From Butyricicoccus_B sp017886875 (lineage in GTDB: Bacteria > Bacillota > Clostridia > Oscillospirales > Butyricicoccaceae), in NCBI GenBank assembly GCA_963931655.1, contig OZ007036.1, positions 1,860,001 through 1,924,000 on the forward strand: a stretch of DNA of 64,000 bases, given 5' to 3'. Position numbers and translations under genes: made by a program. This document shows, piece after piece, positions 8,739 through 16,749 of the stretch. Positions within the stretch are counted from its first letter, which is position 1. The number at the start of each line of letters is the position of its first letter. The notes beneath the pieces were generated by a model. The model ran no database searches and was not told the DNA's origin. It saw only the letters and a list, made by a program, of their open reading frames with translations.

Positions 8739-9224
8739 ATGATAGTTTGTGTTACTAAGCTTAATTTAAAAAAAGCTGCTGTTGGCGTAGTTATATTAGC
8801 AGCGGTTATTTTAGGGGTATCAACTCTTAGAGGACAAGATGAGATTTTACAATCGGTAAGCACAGCAAGTGCTGTTTCACTTGATGAAAAATTGGATAGT
8901 ATAGAAAAGCAAGTTAGTTTGTTAAAAGGTTTTGGCGTTGAAGTAGATGAAAAACCCATAACTCAAACAGAGGTACAAATACCTAATGAGTTTGATGAAA
9001 CATATTTAAATTATAATGAGCTACAAAAACAGCAAGGCTTAGACCTAGAAAAGTATAAAGGTAAGCGTGCTATGCTTTATGTTTATCGAGTGAAAAATGA
9101 TGAAAGCGGAACGCAAAATGTGACTGCAAGTATAGTAACTTATAAAGATAAGCTTATTGCAGCAGACGTTTGTGTGCCTGAACAAAATGGACTTTTACGA
9201 CCGATTATAAATAATGAATTATAA
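8739..9224 (+). CDS. Membrane-anchored DUF4830-like protein
   Basis: A small protein of 161 aa with one N-terminal hydrophobic helix (AAVGVVILAAVILGVST), so probably anchored with its C-terminal domain outside. The region around residues 55-110 (GFGVEVDEKP, IPNEFDETYLNYNELQKQQG, LDLEKYKGKRAMLYVYRV) resembles the DUF4830 family as I remember it from Clostridia; the biochemical function is unknown. The ATG at 8739 is 10 bases from GGGAGG; an in-frame TTG at 8733 is only 4 bases away and less likely. It is flanked by terminators on both sides, so it is a single-gene unit. Confidence 0.7.
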   Translation: MIVCVTKLNLKKAAVGVVILAAVILGVSTLRGQDEILQSVSTASAVSLDEKLDSIEKQVSLLKGFGVEVDEKPITQTEVQIPNEFDETYLNYNELQKQQGLDLEKYKGKRAMLYVYRVKNDESGTQNVTASIVTYKDKLIAADVCVPEQNGLLRPIINNEL

Positions 9225-9269
9225 TTAGCAAGTACATAAATTATTTTTAGTATTAAAATAACACAAAAA

Positions 9270-9313
9270 AGCAGTTTTATGGTTAGTTTGCACTATGAAA
9301 CTGCTCTTTTTTT
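9270..9313 (+). terminator. Rho-independent terminator
   Basis: AGCAGTTTTAT (9270-9280) and ATGAAACTGCT (9295-9305) pair, followed by CTTTTTTTT. It closes the DUF4830-like gene. Confidence 0.87.
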
Positions 9314-9451
9314 ACTTAAAAGAATAAAAGGAAAAATTCACTAATGATAGCCTAAGATAAAGCTTTTTTTTGGTTTTTTTAGCTATACCTATTGTGCAAA
9401 TTGCGAAAAAGTGTTACTCTATATTCATCTAGTATGGACGGGAGGAATAAA

Positions 9452-10198
9452 ATGGCAAAGGAGCGTCTTGATAAAGCACTTGCGTCTGTAGGGTGCGGCA
9501 GCCGCAAAGAAGTCGGGTTTATTATAAAATCGGGCAGAGTTGCGGTGAACGGTCAAATTGTAAAAGACCCTTCGGTTCGTGTAACTCCTTCAGAGGACAA
9601 GCTAACTTTAGATGGTAAAGACCTTCGCTGGAAAATTGGACGCTATTACATGCTTAATAAACCACCAGATTTGGTTTCTGCATGTGTGGATAATTTGCAT
9701 GAAACTGTGCTTTCAGTGTTTCCACAATCACAAAGGCGTGGACTTTTTCCAGTAGGTAGACTTGATAAAAATACAGAAGGTTTGCTTATTATCACTGATG
9801 ACGGTGGTTTTTGTCATGCACTTATGTCCCCAAAACGTCATGTAAGTAAAGTTTATGAGGCTTTAGTGGAGGGAAAGCTCGACTTAAATGCACAGGAAAA
9901 ATTTAAAAAAGGGCTTGTACTTGCAGATGATACAGCATGTCTTCCAGCAGAACTTGTTATTTTAGGTGAGGAAAACGGTTTAACTAAAATAAGAGTTACT
10001 TTGCATGAGGGAAAACATCATCAAGTAAAACGTATGGTCGCAGCTGTTGGCGGTCATGTTGAGTATTTAAAGCGTATTTCAGTAGGTGGTTTAAAACTCG
10101 ATGAAACACTTAAAATAGGTGAGTATAGAGAACTTACAGATGATGAAGTTAACATGCTGAAAAATGAAGCTAAAGCAAATGTTACAAACAAAAAATGA
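9452..10198 (+). CDS. rsuA: 16S rRNA pseudouridine synthase, RsuA type
   Basis: Isomerises a uridine of 16S rRNA (U516 in E. coli RsuA) to pseudouridine. Residues 3-45 form an S4 RNA-binding domain (RLDKALASVGCGSRKEV). The catalytic domain begins at YYMLNKPPDLVSAC and contains the active-site motif GRLDKNTEGLLIITDDG, whose Asp is the nucleophile, then HEGKHHQVKRMVAAVGGHV. The NKPPDLVSA spacing and the EYRELTDDEV ending fit RsuA better than RluB/E/F. The ATG at 9452 follows GGGAGGAATAAA; the 20 upstream in-frame residues are not family-like. Confidence 0.85.
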   Translation: MAKERLDKALASVGCGSRKEVGFIIKSGRVAVNGQIVKDPSVRVTPSEDKLTLDGKDLRWKIGRYYMLNKPPDLVSACVDNLHETVLSVFPQSQRRGLFPVGRLDKNTEGLLIITDDGGFCHALMSPKRHVSKVYEALVEGKLDLNAQEKFKKGLVLADDTACLPAELVILGEENGLTKIRVTLHEGKHHQVKRMVAAVGGHVEYLKRISVGGLKLDETLKIGEYRELTDDEVNMLKNEAKANVTNKK

Positions 10199-10247
10199 GC
10201 ATATAAAATTTATTTGTAAAAAAAATCAAAAAAACTTAAAAAATATA

Positions 10248-10276
10248 TACAAAAATTAAAAAACTTGTGGTATAAT
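10248..10276 (+). promoter_or_regulatory. Extended -10 promoter candidate
   Basis: TGGTATAAT (TG at 10268, TATAAT at 10271-10276) is an extended -10 element. The -35 at 17 bases (TACAAA) is poor, which is common for extended -10 promoters. It lies about 130 bases upstream of the PucR-like gene. Confidence 0.55.
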
Positions 10277-10299
10277 TTTTACAAATGACAGAATAAAGT

Positions 10300-10325
10300 T
10301 TTGACATCTTGTGCAAAATGTCAAA
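10300..10325 (+). promoter_or_regulatory. Operator-like dyad upstream of the PucR-like regulator
   Basis: TTTGACAT and ATGTCAAA form a perfect 8-bp inverted repeat around CTTGTGCAAA. It includes a TTGACA hexamer and lies about 25 bases downstream of the extended -10 element. It could bind the downstream regulator or fold in the leader RNA. Confidence 0.4.
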
Positions 10326-10403
10326 TAAATCTAATATCCGTCTTTTATATATGATGGGGATTAAAAAGTTTTTTTAATAAACTTGAAAGGAAAGGTGACT
10401 CAA

Positions 10404-11495
10404 ATGGCCTCCAGATTGTTTCAGTCTATTATTCTTCAAATGAAAGATACCGTCGACCGTACTATTGGTATGATTGACGCTACAGGTTCTGTAATCGCCT
10501 GCACTGACCTGCCACGAATTGGCGAAATGCGTGAAGATGCTGTGACCGAACTCGGATATGTTGGAGATATGGTACGTTTCGGTGGTTATACCTACCGTAC
10601 AGTTTCTGACAGGTCTAGCCGCTTTGAATACGCTGTTTTTGTTCAGGGTGAAGATGAGCTTGCTCGCTCCGTTTGCTCTATGGCAGCTGTTGCAGTTAAT
10701 AATATTAAAACTCTTTATGATGAAAAGCATGATAAGGCTACATTTGTTAAAAATATCATCTTAGATAATATCCTTCCGGGTGATATCTATATTAAATCAA
10801 GAGAACTGCATTTTGGTAATGATGTTCCAAGAGTTGTTTTTTTAGTTCATCAGCTAGAACGTGCAGATGTTGCAGCTATTGATGTTATAAGCGGTTTATT
10901 CCCAGATAAGCAAAAAGACTTTGTTCTTCATATCAGCGAAAGTGATATTGTTGTTGTTAAGGAAGTTAAGGCAAACAGCGACAACAAGGAGCTTGTAAAA
11001 TGTGCTAAGGCTATTGAAAATGCACTTAATAGCGAGCTGTTAATTAAGTCTATTATTGGTATAGGTTCTGTTGCAACTCAATTAAAGGATATCGCTAAAT
11101 CATTTAAGGAAGCTCAGGTTTCCATTGAAGTTGGTAGCGTATTCGATACAGAAAAGGCTATTGTTAGCTATGAAAATCTTGGTATTGGTCGTTTGATTTA
11201 TCAGTTACCTACAACACTTTGCGAAATGTTCCTAAATGAAGTGTTTAAAAAAGGCTCTATTGACTCTTTAGACCAAGAAACACTTTATACTATTCAGAAA
11301 TTCTTTGAAAATAACCTGAATGTTTCTGAAACTTCAAGAAAGCTCTTTGTTCACCGTAATACTCTTGTTTACCGCTTAGAGAAAATTAAAAAACTAACTG
11401 GTCTTGACCTTCGTGAATTTGACCATGCTATTGTATTTAAAGTAGCTCTAATGGTTCGTAAGTACCTTGAAAGCCGTGAGGAAGGTCGTATGTAA
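10404..11495 (+). CDS. PucR/CdaR-type helix-turn-helix regulator
   Basis: A 363-aa probable transcription factor. The last 60 residues (LYTIQKFFENNLNVSETSRK, LFVHRNTLVYRLEKIKKLTG, LDLREFDHAI) match the C-terminal HTH_30 domain of the PucR/CdaR family. The N-terminal part (LFQSIILQMKDTVDRTIGMIDATG) resembles a CdaR-like sensor segment, and the middle is a degenerate GGDEF-like region typical of these proteins. The ligand is unknown. The ATG at 10404 is used because the in-frame TTG at 10383 lies upstream of the GGAAAGGTG ribosome binding site. A terminator-like repeat follows, so it is probably monocistronic. Confidence 0.75.
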   Translation: MASRLFQSIILQMKDTVDRTIGMIDATGSVIACTDLPRIGEMREDAVTELGYVGDMVRFGGYTYRTVSDRSSRFEYAVFVQGEDELARSVCSMAAVAVNNIKTLYDEKHDKATFVKNIILDNILPGDIYIKSRELHFGNDVPRVVFLVHQLERADVAAIDVISGLFPDKQKDFVLHISESDIVVVKEVKANSDNKELVKCAKAIENALNSELLIKSIIGIGSVATQLKDIAKSFKEAQVSIEVGSVFDTEKAIVSYENLGIGRLIYQLPTTLCEMFLNEVFKKGSIDSLDQETLYTIQKFFENNLNVSETSRKLFVHRNTLVYRLEKIKKLTGLDLREFDHAIVFKVALMVRKYLESREEGRM

Positions 11496-11626
11496 TACGG
11501 TGACAAAATGGAAACATTACCCGAAAAACGACAAAAATAACCGTTTTATGCAACAATTTGACCATAGTAAATATGTGAAAAATTTATGTATAACGGGAAA
11601 TGTTCTGGAAATTTAAAAAAGAATGT

Positions 11627-11663
11627 GGTATAATAGCTTAGAGTAGCTATTATACCATTTTTT
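11627..11663 (+). terminator. Perfect 12-bp inverted repeat with T-run
   Basis: GGTATAATAGCT (11627-11638) and AGCTATTATACC (11645-11656) are perfectly complementary around TAGAGT and are followed by ATTTTTTT, a classic terminator for the PucR-like gene. Each arm also holds a TATAAT hexamer, and on the + strand it is preceded by TG, so the site could double as a promoter for ftsE. Confidence 0.75.
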
Positions 11664-11689
11664 TGTATATTTAGTTGCTTAATCGGTAG

Positions 11690-11723
11690 ATTTCAGTTTA
11701 AAATCCAGATAATTAACTGAAAT
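11690..11723 (+). promoter_or_regulatory. Stem-loop in the ftsE leader
   Basis: ATTTCAGTT and AACTGAAAT pair across 16 bases, ending three bases before the AAGGAGG of ftsE. It may modulate ribosome access; no T-run follows, so it is not a terminator. Confidence 0.4.
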
Positions 11724-11744
11724 ACAAGGAGGTTTCACACTGCC

Positions 11745-13211
11745 GTGATAAGAATGAGCGACGTCAGCATGGAATATGATAACGGTGTCCGTGCAGTAAA
11801 AAAAGCGACGCTGCGAATTGACGAAGGGGAATTTGTATTTTTAGTCGGTCCATCTGGTTCGGGTAAATCAACTCTTATAAAATTATTAACTGGAGAGGTA
11901 AAACCTACCTCAGGTCGTATTGTTGTTAATAACTACAATATTGGTGCAATAAAAAAACGAGAAATCCCTTATTTACGTCGTACTTTGGGCGTTGTTTTTC
12001 AGGATTTTCGCCTGATTGAGAAAAAAACTGTATATGAAAATGTTGCATTTGCTATGCGTGCTGTTGGTGCGAAAAATCGTGCAATCCGAAAACGTGTACC
12101 TTATGTGCTTGACCTTGTAGGTCTTAGTGAAAAAGCTGATACTCGTCCACTTGAATTATCTGGTGGCGAACAACAACGTGTTGCTATCGCTAGAGCGTTG
12201 GTAAATAACCCTCGTTTGATTATCGCTGATGAGCCAACTGGTAACTTAGACCCTGTAAGGTCTTATGAGCTTATGACGCTCTTTGAAAAAATTAATGAAC
12301 TTGGCACTACTATATTAATTGTTACACATGAAAAAGAACTTGTAGATGAGTTTGAAAAACGTGTTATTATGATTGATAATGGTGAAATCGTAAGTGATGC
12401 AACAGGTCGTTATTATGCTGATGATGAGTATTATGACGATGACTATATAGAAGAACAGGTTCAAGAGAATATTGATGAGCAACCTAAGGTATTACAGCCG
12501 GAAGATGCTGCAAATGCTACGCTTACTATGCTTTTTGAGCGTTTAAACGCTAAAAAAACAGAAGAACCAACAAAAGAAGAAATGACTCAAGACACAAAAC
12601 CAATATCAAATGATATTGAAATTACAAGTCAAACTGCTGTATTATCATCAGATGATGATACTGTGAATGATATTCAAAAACAGGCAGCACAAGATATTGT
12701 ACTACATATGGAAAGTAAAGCCGAAAAAGAGGCTAATGATGAGATTGAAACTGAGCAGCCAGATATTACTGAAATAGTTAATAATTCTGAAACTGAACAG
12801 CAAGAAGTTAGTCAGCCTGAAGTTAGCAATCCTGAAACTGAGCAGCAGGAAGTTAGTCAGTCTGAAATTAACAATCCTGAAGCTGAACAGCAAGAAGTTA
12901 GTCAGCCTGAAGTTAGCAATCCTGAAGCTGAACAGCCAGAAAATAAATCTCAACAAGCTGAAAATCCTACTAAAGAACAAATACCAAATTTATCTCAGTT
13001 TTCTAATCGTGTTGGTATGAATACGGCTATGATGAGCCGTAAACAACCACAAAGAGTAAAAACAAGTGTGGGAAGTGTAGATGCGTCGCTTGAAGAGCTT
13101 ATACAGCGTTTTGAGCAGCGTGTAGGTATAAAAGATAATAATAAAGAACAAGCAGGTGGAGAAACAGAAAATGAGCAGAAAAACGCAGAAACCGAAGCGT
13201 CGCAACAGTAA
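11745..13211 (+). CDS. ftsE: Cell division ATP-binding protein FtsE with a long C-terminal tail
   Basis: ABC ATPase partner of FtsX, which couples ATP hydrolysis to activation of peptidoglycan hydrolases at the septum. Residues 1-225 are a full FtsE: Walker A GPSGSGKST near residue 36, Q-loop FQDFRLIEKKTVYENV, signature LSGGEQQRVAIARAL, Walker B LIIADEPTGNLD. FtsE normally ends near residue 228, yet this protein continues to 488 with an acidic, Glu/Gln-rich tail containing three-plus copies of a 15-residue repeat (ETEQQEVSQPEVSNP). The start is GTG at 11745, 12 bases after AAGGAGG; the next ATG would be too far. The end overlaps ftsX by 41 bases. Confidence 0.93.
   Translation: MIRMSDVSMEYDNGVRAVKKATLRIDEGEFVFLVGPSGSGKSTLIKLLTGEVKPTSGRIVVNNYNIGAIKKREIPYLRRTLGVVFQDFRLIEKKTVYENVAFAMRAVGAKNRAIRKRVPYVLDLVGLSEKADTRPLELSGGEQQRVAIARALVNNPRLIIADEPTGNLDPVRSYELMTLFEKINELGTTILIVTHEKELVDEFEKRVIMIDNGEIVSDATGRYYADDEYYDDDYIEEQVQENIDEQPKVLQPEDAANATLTMLFERLNAKKTEEPTKEEMTQDTKPISNDIEITSQTAVLSSDDDTVNDIQKQAAQDIVLHMESKAEKEANDEIETEQPDITEIVNNSETEQQEVSQPEVSNPETEQQEVSQSEINNPEAEQQEVSQPEVSNPEAEQPENKSQQAENPTKEQIPNLSQFSNRVGMNTAMMSRKQPQRVKTSVGSVDASLEELIQRFEQRVGIKDNNKEQAGGETENEQKNAETEASQQ
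12789..12935 (+). repeat. 45-bp tandem repeats inside ftsE
   Basis: Three near-identical 45-base units and a partial fourth encode the 15-residue repeats ETEQQEVSQPEVSNP, ETEQQEVSQSEINNP and EAEQQEVSQPEVSNP, then EAEQPE. DNA identity between units is high, so copy number may vary by slippage. Confidence 0.9.
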
Positions 13212-14094
13212 GACCGGAATAAGTTATTTCTGGTCAGAAGGTATTCATAATATCTTTTTAAATGGATTTATGAGCTTTGCTGCGGTCACTATTATTTTAG
13301 CTTGCCTTTTAATCACCGGTAGTATTGTACTTATTTCCTATAATGTAGACCTCAATATTAAAAACTTACAAGAAGATAGCGAAATTATGCTATTTATTGA
13401 TGAGTCAGTTACAGATGAGCAAGCTGTTAATATGAAAAGTGAGCTTGAAAAGATTAAAAACGTAAATACCGTTCAATTCCAGTCAGCGGAGGAGTCACTA
13501 GATGACCTTCGTGACCAGCTCGGCTCTGATAGTGATATACTAGATGGTTATAATTCAGATAACAATTTTATGAGAAACGCTTATCGCATTACTCTTAAAA
13601 ATCTGGAAAGTGCAGAGCAGACAAGTGAACAAATTAGAAAAATAGATGGTGTGGCTAAGGTGGTAATACAAGAAACTACTATGCAAATGCTTGTAAATGT
13701 TCAAAATGTATTTAGAATAGTTTCATTTACTCTTATTGCTGCTTTAGGTGCTATATCTATTGTTATTATTGCAAACACTGTAAAGCTTGCAATGTTTGCA
13801 AGACGTGAGGAAATCGCAATAGAAAAAATGGTTGGTGCTACAAACTGGTTTATCCGCTGGCCATTTGTAATTGAAGGTATGGTTTTAGGCTTTATCTCTG
13901 GCGGTTTAGCGGCTCTTGCTGAATGGGGTATTTATGAGAAACTCGTTCAAACAGTTACAAGTGCTATTCCACAGTTTGAAATGGCTCAATTCCATGAGTT
14001 CGGTACAGCTTTGGTACTTATTTTCCTCGGTGCAGGTATTATTATAGGTGTTGGCGGTGCAGTTTTATCTATGCGTCGTTTCCTTGATGTTTAA
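13171..14094 (+). CDS. ftsX: Cell division protein FtsX
   Basis: Membrane partner of FtsE. After a basic N-terminus comes TM1 (MSFAAVTIILACLLITGSIVLI), an extracellular domain of about 110 residues (EIMLFIDESVTDEQAV onward) that contacts the hydrolase, and three more membrane helices (FTLIAALGAISIVIIANTV; MVLGFISGGLAALAEWG; ALVLIFLGAGIIIGVGGAVL). The cytoplasmic EEIAIEKMVGATNWFIR motif is the FtsX coupling segment. The length of 307 aa is typical. The ATG at 13171 is chosen because GGTGGAG lies 9 bases before it; an in-frame GTG at 13156 overlaps this site. Translationally coupled to ftsE. Confidence 0.94.
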   Translation: MSRKTQKPKRRNSKTGISYFWSEGIHNIFLNGFMSFAAVTIILACLLITGSIVLISYNVDLNIKNLQEDSEIMLFIDESVTDEQAVNMKSELEKIKNVNTVQFQSAEESLDDLRDQLGSDSDILDGYNSDNNFMRNAYRITLKNLESAEQTSEQIRKIDGVAKVVIQETTMQMLVNVQNVFRIVSFTLIAALGAISIVIIANTVKLAMFARREEIAIEKMVGATNWFIRWPFVIEGMVLGFISGGLAALAEWGIYEKLVQTVTSAIPQFEMAQFHEFGTALVLIFLGAGIIIGVGGAVLSMRRFLDV

Positions 14095-14115
14095 TTTTAT
14101 TGAAAGGATTTTTGT

Positions 14116-15363
14116 ATGTTAAGTAAAAAAGCAGTTCGTGTAGTTTCTGTTGTAATTGCCATTGCATTACTTGTAACAATGGTAGCAGGTGGATTGATTT
14201 CAATTATGAGCACTGCAAGTGCGGCTTCAGTATCTGAGCTTCAAAGTCAGCTATCTGATATTGAAAGCCAAAAGAAAGAACTTCAGTCCGTACTAAATAG
14301 CTTAGAAGGTGAAATTGAAAACACAACCGAAAAAATTACCGTTCTGACCGACCAAATAGAGGTAACAAAGAGCGATATCCAAAAAACTGAAGAAATTATC
14401 GAAAGCTATGATGAACAAATTGCCGATAAAGAAGTCGAAATAGAAGAAGCTCAGGTTAAACTTGATGAGCAAACCGAGCTTTTTGAAACTCGTATGCGTG
14501 TTATGTATGAAAACGGCAATCAAATCGGTTATCTTGATGTTGTTTTAGGTTCAAAAAGCTTTTCAGATATGCTTTCCAGACTGGAAGTTGTAAGCGAAAT
14601 CATGCAAAGCGATAAAAAAATCGTAAATGATTATAAACAGGCTAAAGCAGACCTTGAAGATGCTAAACAGGCTTTAATTGATAGCCAAAACGAACAGAAA
14701 GCTTATAAAGAGTCACTTGAGGAAAAAAATGAAACCTTAGAAACTCAAAGGGAAGAACTTCAAACAACTAAGGCAAAGCTTGAAGATGATGCTGATAAGG
14801 CTGATGCTGAAAAAGCAGCGTTAGAAGCTGAAAAGCAAGCTATAAGAGATGAGATTGCAGAAATCTCAAGAAAGAGTGCAGAAGAAGCTGCAAAGAAAGC
14901 TCAACAGCAGCAACAATCTAACTCATCATCAAATAATAGCAGCGGTGGCGGTTCTTCAGTTCCAAGTGGTAGCGGCACTATTTCAGTATGGCCTGCACCA
15001 TCTTATGTAAGAATTAGTAGTGGATTTGGTTCCAGAGGTGCACCTACTTCAGGTGCAAGCACTTATCATAAAGGCGTTGACCTTGCAGGACCTTCAAATT
15101 CTGCTATTGTAGCTGCTGGCTCTGGTACAGTAGTTAAGAGTTATTACTCTTCTTCTTATGGTAACTATGTTGCTATTGACCATGGTGGCGGTATTGTTAC
15201 AGGTTATGCACATATGAATAGTCGTTCGGTATCAGTTGGTCAGACCGTTTCAGCAGGTCAACAAATTGGTAAACTTGGTTCAACTGGTATTTCCACAGGA
15301 CCTCACCTTCATTTTGAAGTGTTTGTCAACGGTTCAGCTGTAAACCCTATGAATTATTTCTAA
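14116..15363 (+). CDS. Secreted coiled-coil M23 endopeptidase (EnvC/PcsB-like role)
   Basis: Probable septal peptidoglycan hydrolase activated by FtsEX. A signal peptide (VVIAIALLVTMVAGGLI, then STASAASV) is followed by a coiled coil from about residue 37 to 265 (SELQSQLSDIESQKKELQSV), a Ser/Gly/Asn linker, and an M23 domain at 290-415. The zinc ligands are visible: HKGVD near residue 317 and HLHFE near residue 397, with the GYAHMN segment between. The domain order matches EnvC-type FtsX partners, and placement directly after ftsX supports this. AAAGGA precedes the ATG. Confidence 0.9.
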   Translation: MLSKKAVRVVSVVIAIALLVTMVAGGLISIMSTASAASVSELQSQLSDIESQKKELQSVLNSLEGEIENTTEKITVLTDQIEVTKSDIQKTEEIIESYDEQIADKEVEIEEAQVKLDEQTELFETRMRVMYENGNQIGYLDVVLGSKSFSDMLSRLEVVSEIMQSDKKIVNDYKQAKADLEDAKQALIDSQNEQKAYKESLEEKNETLETQREELQTTKAKLEDDADKADAEKAALEAEKQAIRDEIAEISRKSAEEAAKKAQQQQQSNSSSNNSSGGGSSVPSGSGTISVWPAPSYVRISSGFGSRGAPTSGASTYHKGVDLAGPSNSAIVAAGSGTVVKSYYSSSYGNYVAIDHGGGIVTGYAHMNSRSVSVGQTVSAGQQIGKLGSTGISTGPHLHFEVFVNGSAVNPMNYF

Positions 15364-15373
15364 TTTAAAACTT

Positions 15374-15402
15374 AAAGGTACGCCTTTTAGGTGTACCTTT
15401 TT
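15374..15402 (+). terminator. Rho-independent terminator
   Basis: AAAGGTACGCC and GGTGTACCTTT pair around TTTTA, followed by further T. Read-through into the S41 protease gene is possible because the gap is only 67 bases. Confidence 0.85.
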
Positions 15403-15430
15403 AATTATAAAACATAAAAGGAGTCACAAA

Positions 15431-16627
15431 ATGGCAAAATCAGTTTCAATTCAAAAAACAGTGGCTTGTTCAATTTTATCCGCTGCAATCGCTTTTTCTG
15501 GTTCTTATGCTATAATGCGTTATCGTTTTAATTTAGAGTTTCCAGATTATAAACAAGATGAAGCGATTTATGGCAAAATAGGGGAAATTCGCAGAACAAT
15601 AGATGCGTATTATGTTGGGGAATATGAAACGCAAGATGCAGTTGATATGGCTGCTGCTGGATATGTTGCAGGAATTGGCGATGTATGGAGTAGTTATATG
15701 TCAAAAGAGGACTATGAAGAATATTCTCTTAGTTTTTCAGGTCAATCTTTTGGTGTGGGGCTTTATACCTCTTACAGTGCTGAAAAAAATCAAATTCGTG
15801 TTGTAGAGATTTTTAAAGGCTCAGATGCTGAAAATCTAGGAGTTAAAAAAGGGGATATAATTCTAGGTGCTGAGGGTAAAACCGTAGAAAAAGATGGGTA
15901 TCAAGCTGTTATTGATGCGGTTGCAGGTGATGAGGGCACTATGGCAAATGTAACTATTTTAAAGGCTGATACAGGCGAAACCCAAGAACTTCAAATGGAG
16001 CGTAAAACAACTGAGCAAGTAATGGCAAGCGGTACTATGCTATCTGATGGCAAAACTGGAATGATTAGAATTTATAATTTCCGAAAAGGCTCAGAGGAGC
16101 AAATGATAAATGAAGTTGACAGACTGCTTGCAGAAGGTGCAACTCAAATAGTATTTGATGTCAGAAATAACCCAGGAGGTGCAGTTGTAAGTGTATGTGA
16201 TGCTCTTGACTATTTATTGCCAGAAGGTACTATTATGACACTTAAAACTAAAGCGGGCAATGAAACTGTCTATGACTCAGATAAAAATGAAATAAATGTA
16301 CCTATGGCGGTTTTAGTAAATGAACAGTCCATAAGTGCTGCTGAATTTTTTGCAGCCGCACTTCAAGAATATGATAAGGCTGTTATAGTTGGTGAAAAAA
16401 CTATCGGTAAAGGTTATTCACAGCAAAGTTATGTATTAAGTGATGGCTCTGCACTTCATTTGTCCGACCAAGAATATTTTACTCCAAGTGGTAAAACACT
16501 AATTGGTACTGGTGTTACTCCAGATGTGGAAAGCAAACCTAATGATAATTTTGATTTATATTTCACAGATGAAGTTGATGATGCACAGCTTGAGGCAGCT
16601 TTAAACTATCTAAATAGTAATAAATAG
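15431..16627 (+). CDS. Carboxyl-terminal processing protease (S41 family)
   Basis: A serine protease probably tethered outside the membrane by one N-terminal helix (VACSILSAAIAFSGSYAIM). A PDZ domain lies around residues 105-185 (GVGLYTSYSAEKNQIRVVEI, GVKKGDIILGAEGKTV). The S41 catalytic region contains VFDVRNNPGGAVVSVCDALD, the nucleophile motif NEQSISAAEFFAAAL and the general-base Lys in GEKTIGKGYSQ. The length of 398 aa fits CtpA/CtpB-like enzymes. Adjacency to ftsEX and the M23 hydrolase suggests turnover of envelope or division proteins; this is inference from context. Confidence 0.92.
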   Translation: MAKSVSIQKTVACSILSAAIAFSGSYAIMRYRFNLEFPDYKQDEAIYGKIGEIRRTIDAYYVGEYETQDAVDMAAAGYVAGIGDVWSSYMSKEDYEEYSLSFSGQSFGVGLYTSYSAEKNQIRVVEIFKGSDAENLGVKKGDIILGAEGKTVEKDGYQAVIDAVAGDEGTMANVTILKADTGETQELQMERKTTEQVMASGTMLSDGKTGMIRIYNFRKGSEEQMINEVDRLLAEGATQIVFDVRNNPGGAVVSVCDALDYLLPEGTIMTLKTKAGNETVYDSDKNEINVPMAVLVNEQSISAAEFFAAALQEYDKAVIVGEKTIGKGYSQQSYVLSDGSALHLSDQEYFTPSGKTLIGTGVTPDVESKPNDNFDLYFTDEVDDAQLEAALNYLNSNK

Positions 16628-16665
16628 GCAAAATGATGAAAATGTAAAAGTTCGGCAAAGGTTGC

Positions 16666-16694
16666 TTGACATTGTGCAAAACACTACATATAAT
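16666..16694 (+). promoter_or_regulatory. Consensus sigma-A promoter for greA-lysS
   Basis: TTGACA (16666-16671) and TATAAT (16689-16694), both perfect consensus, are separated by exactly 17 bases. The greA start lies 55 bases downstream. Confidence 0.93.
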
Positions 16695-16749
16695 TAAATA
16701 ATGCACATAATAAGTTAAATTAAATTTATAATAAAGAAGGTATTTAAAC

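Noticed and set aside
12789..12935. CRISPR-like repeats
   Set aside because: The 45-bp repeats are head-to-tail with no spacers and lie in frame inside ftsE.
12702..12980. Minus-strand ORF over the ftsE repeat region with repeating FRIANFRLTNFLL
   Set aside because: The repeats are only the complement of the 45-bp ftsE repeats; no start signal is present.
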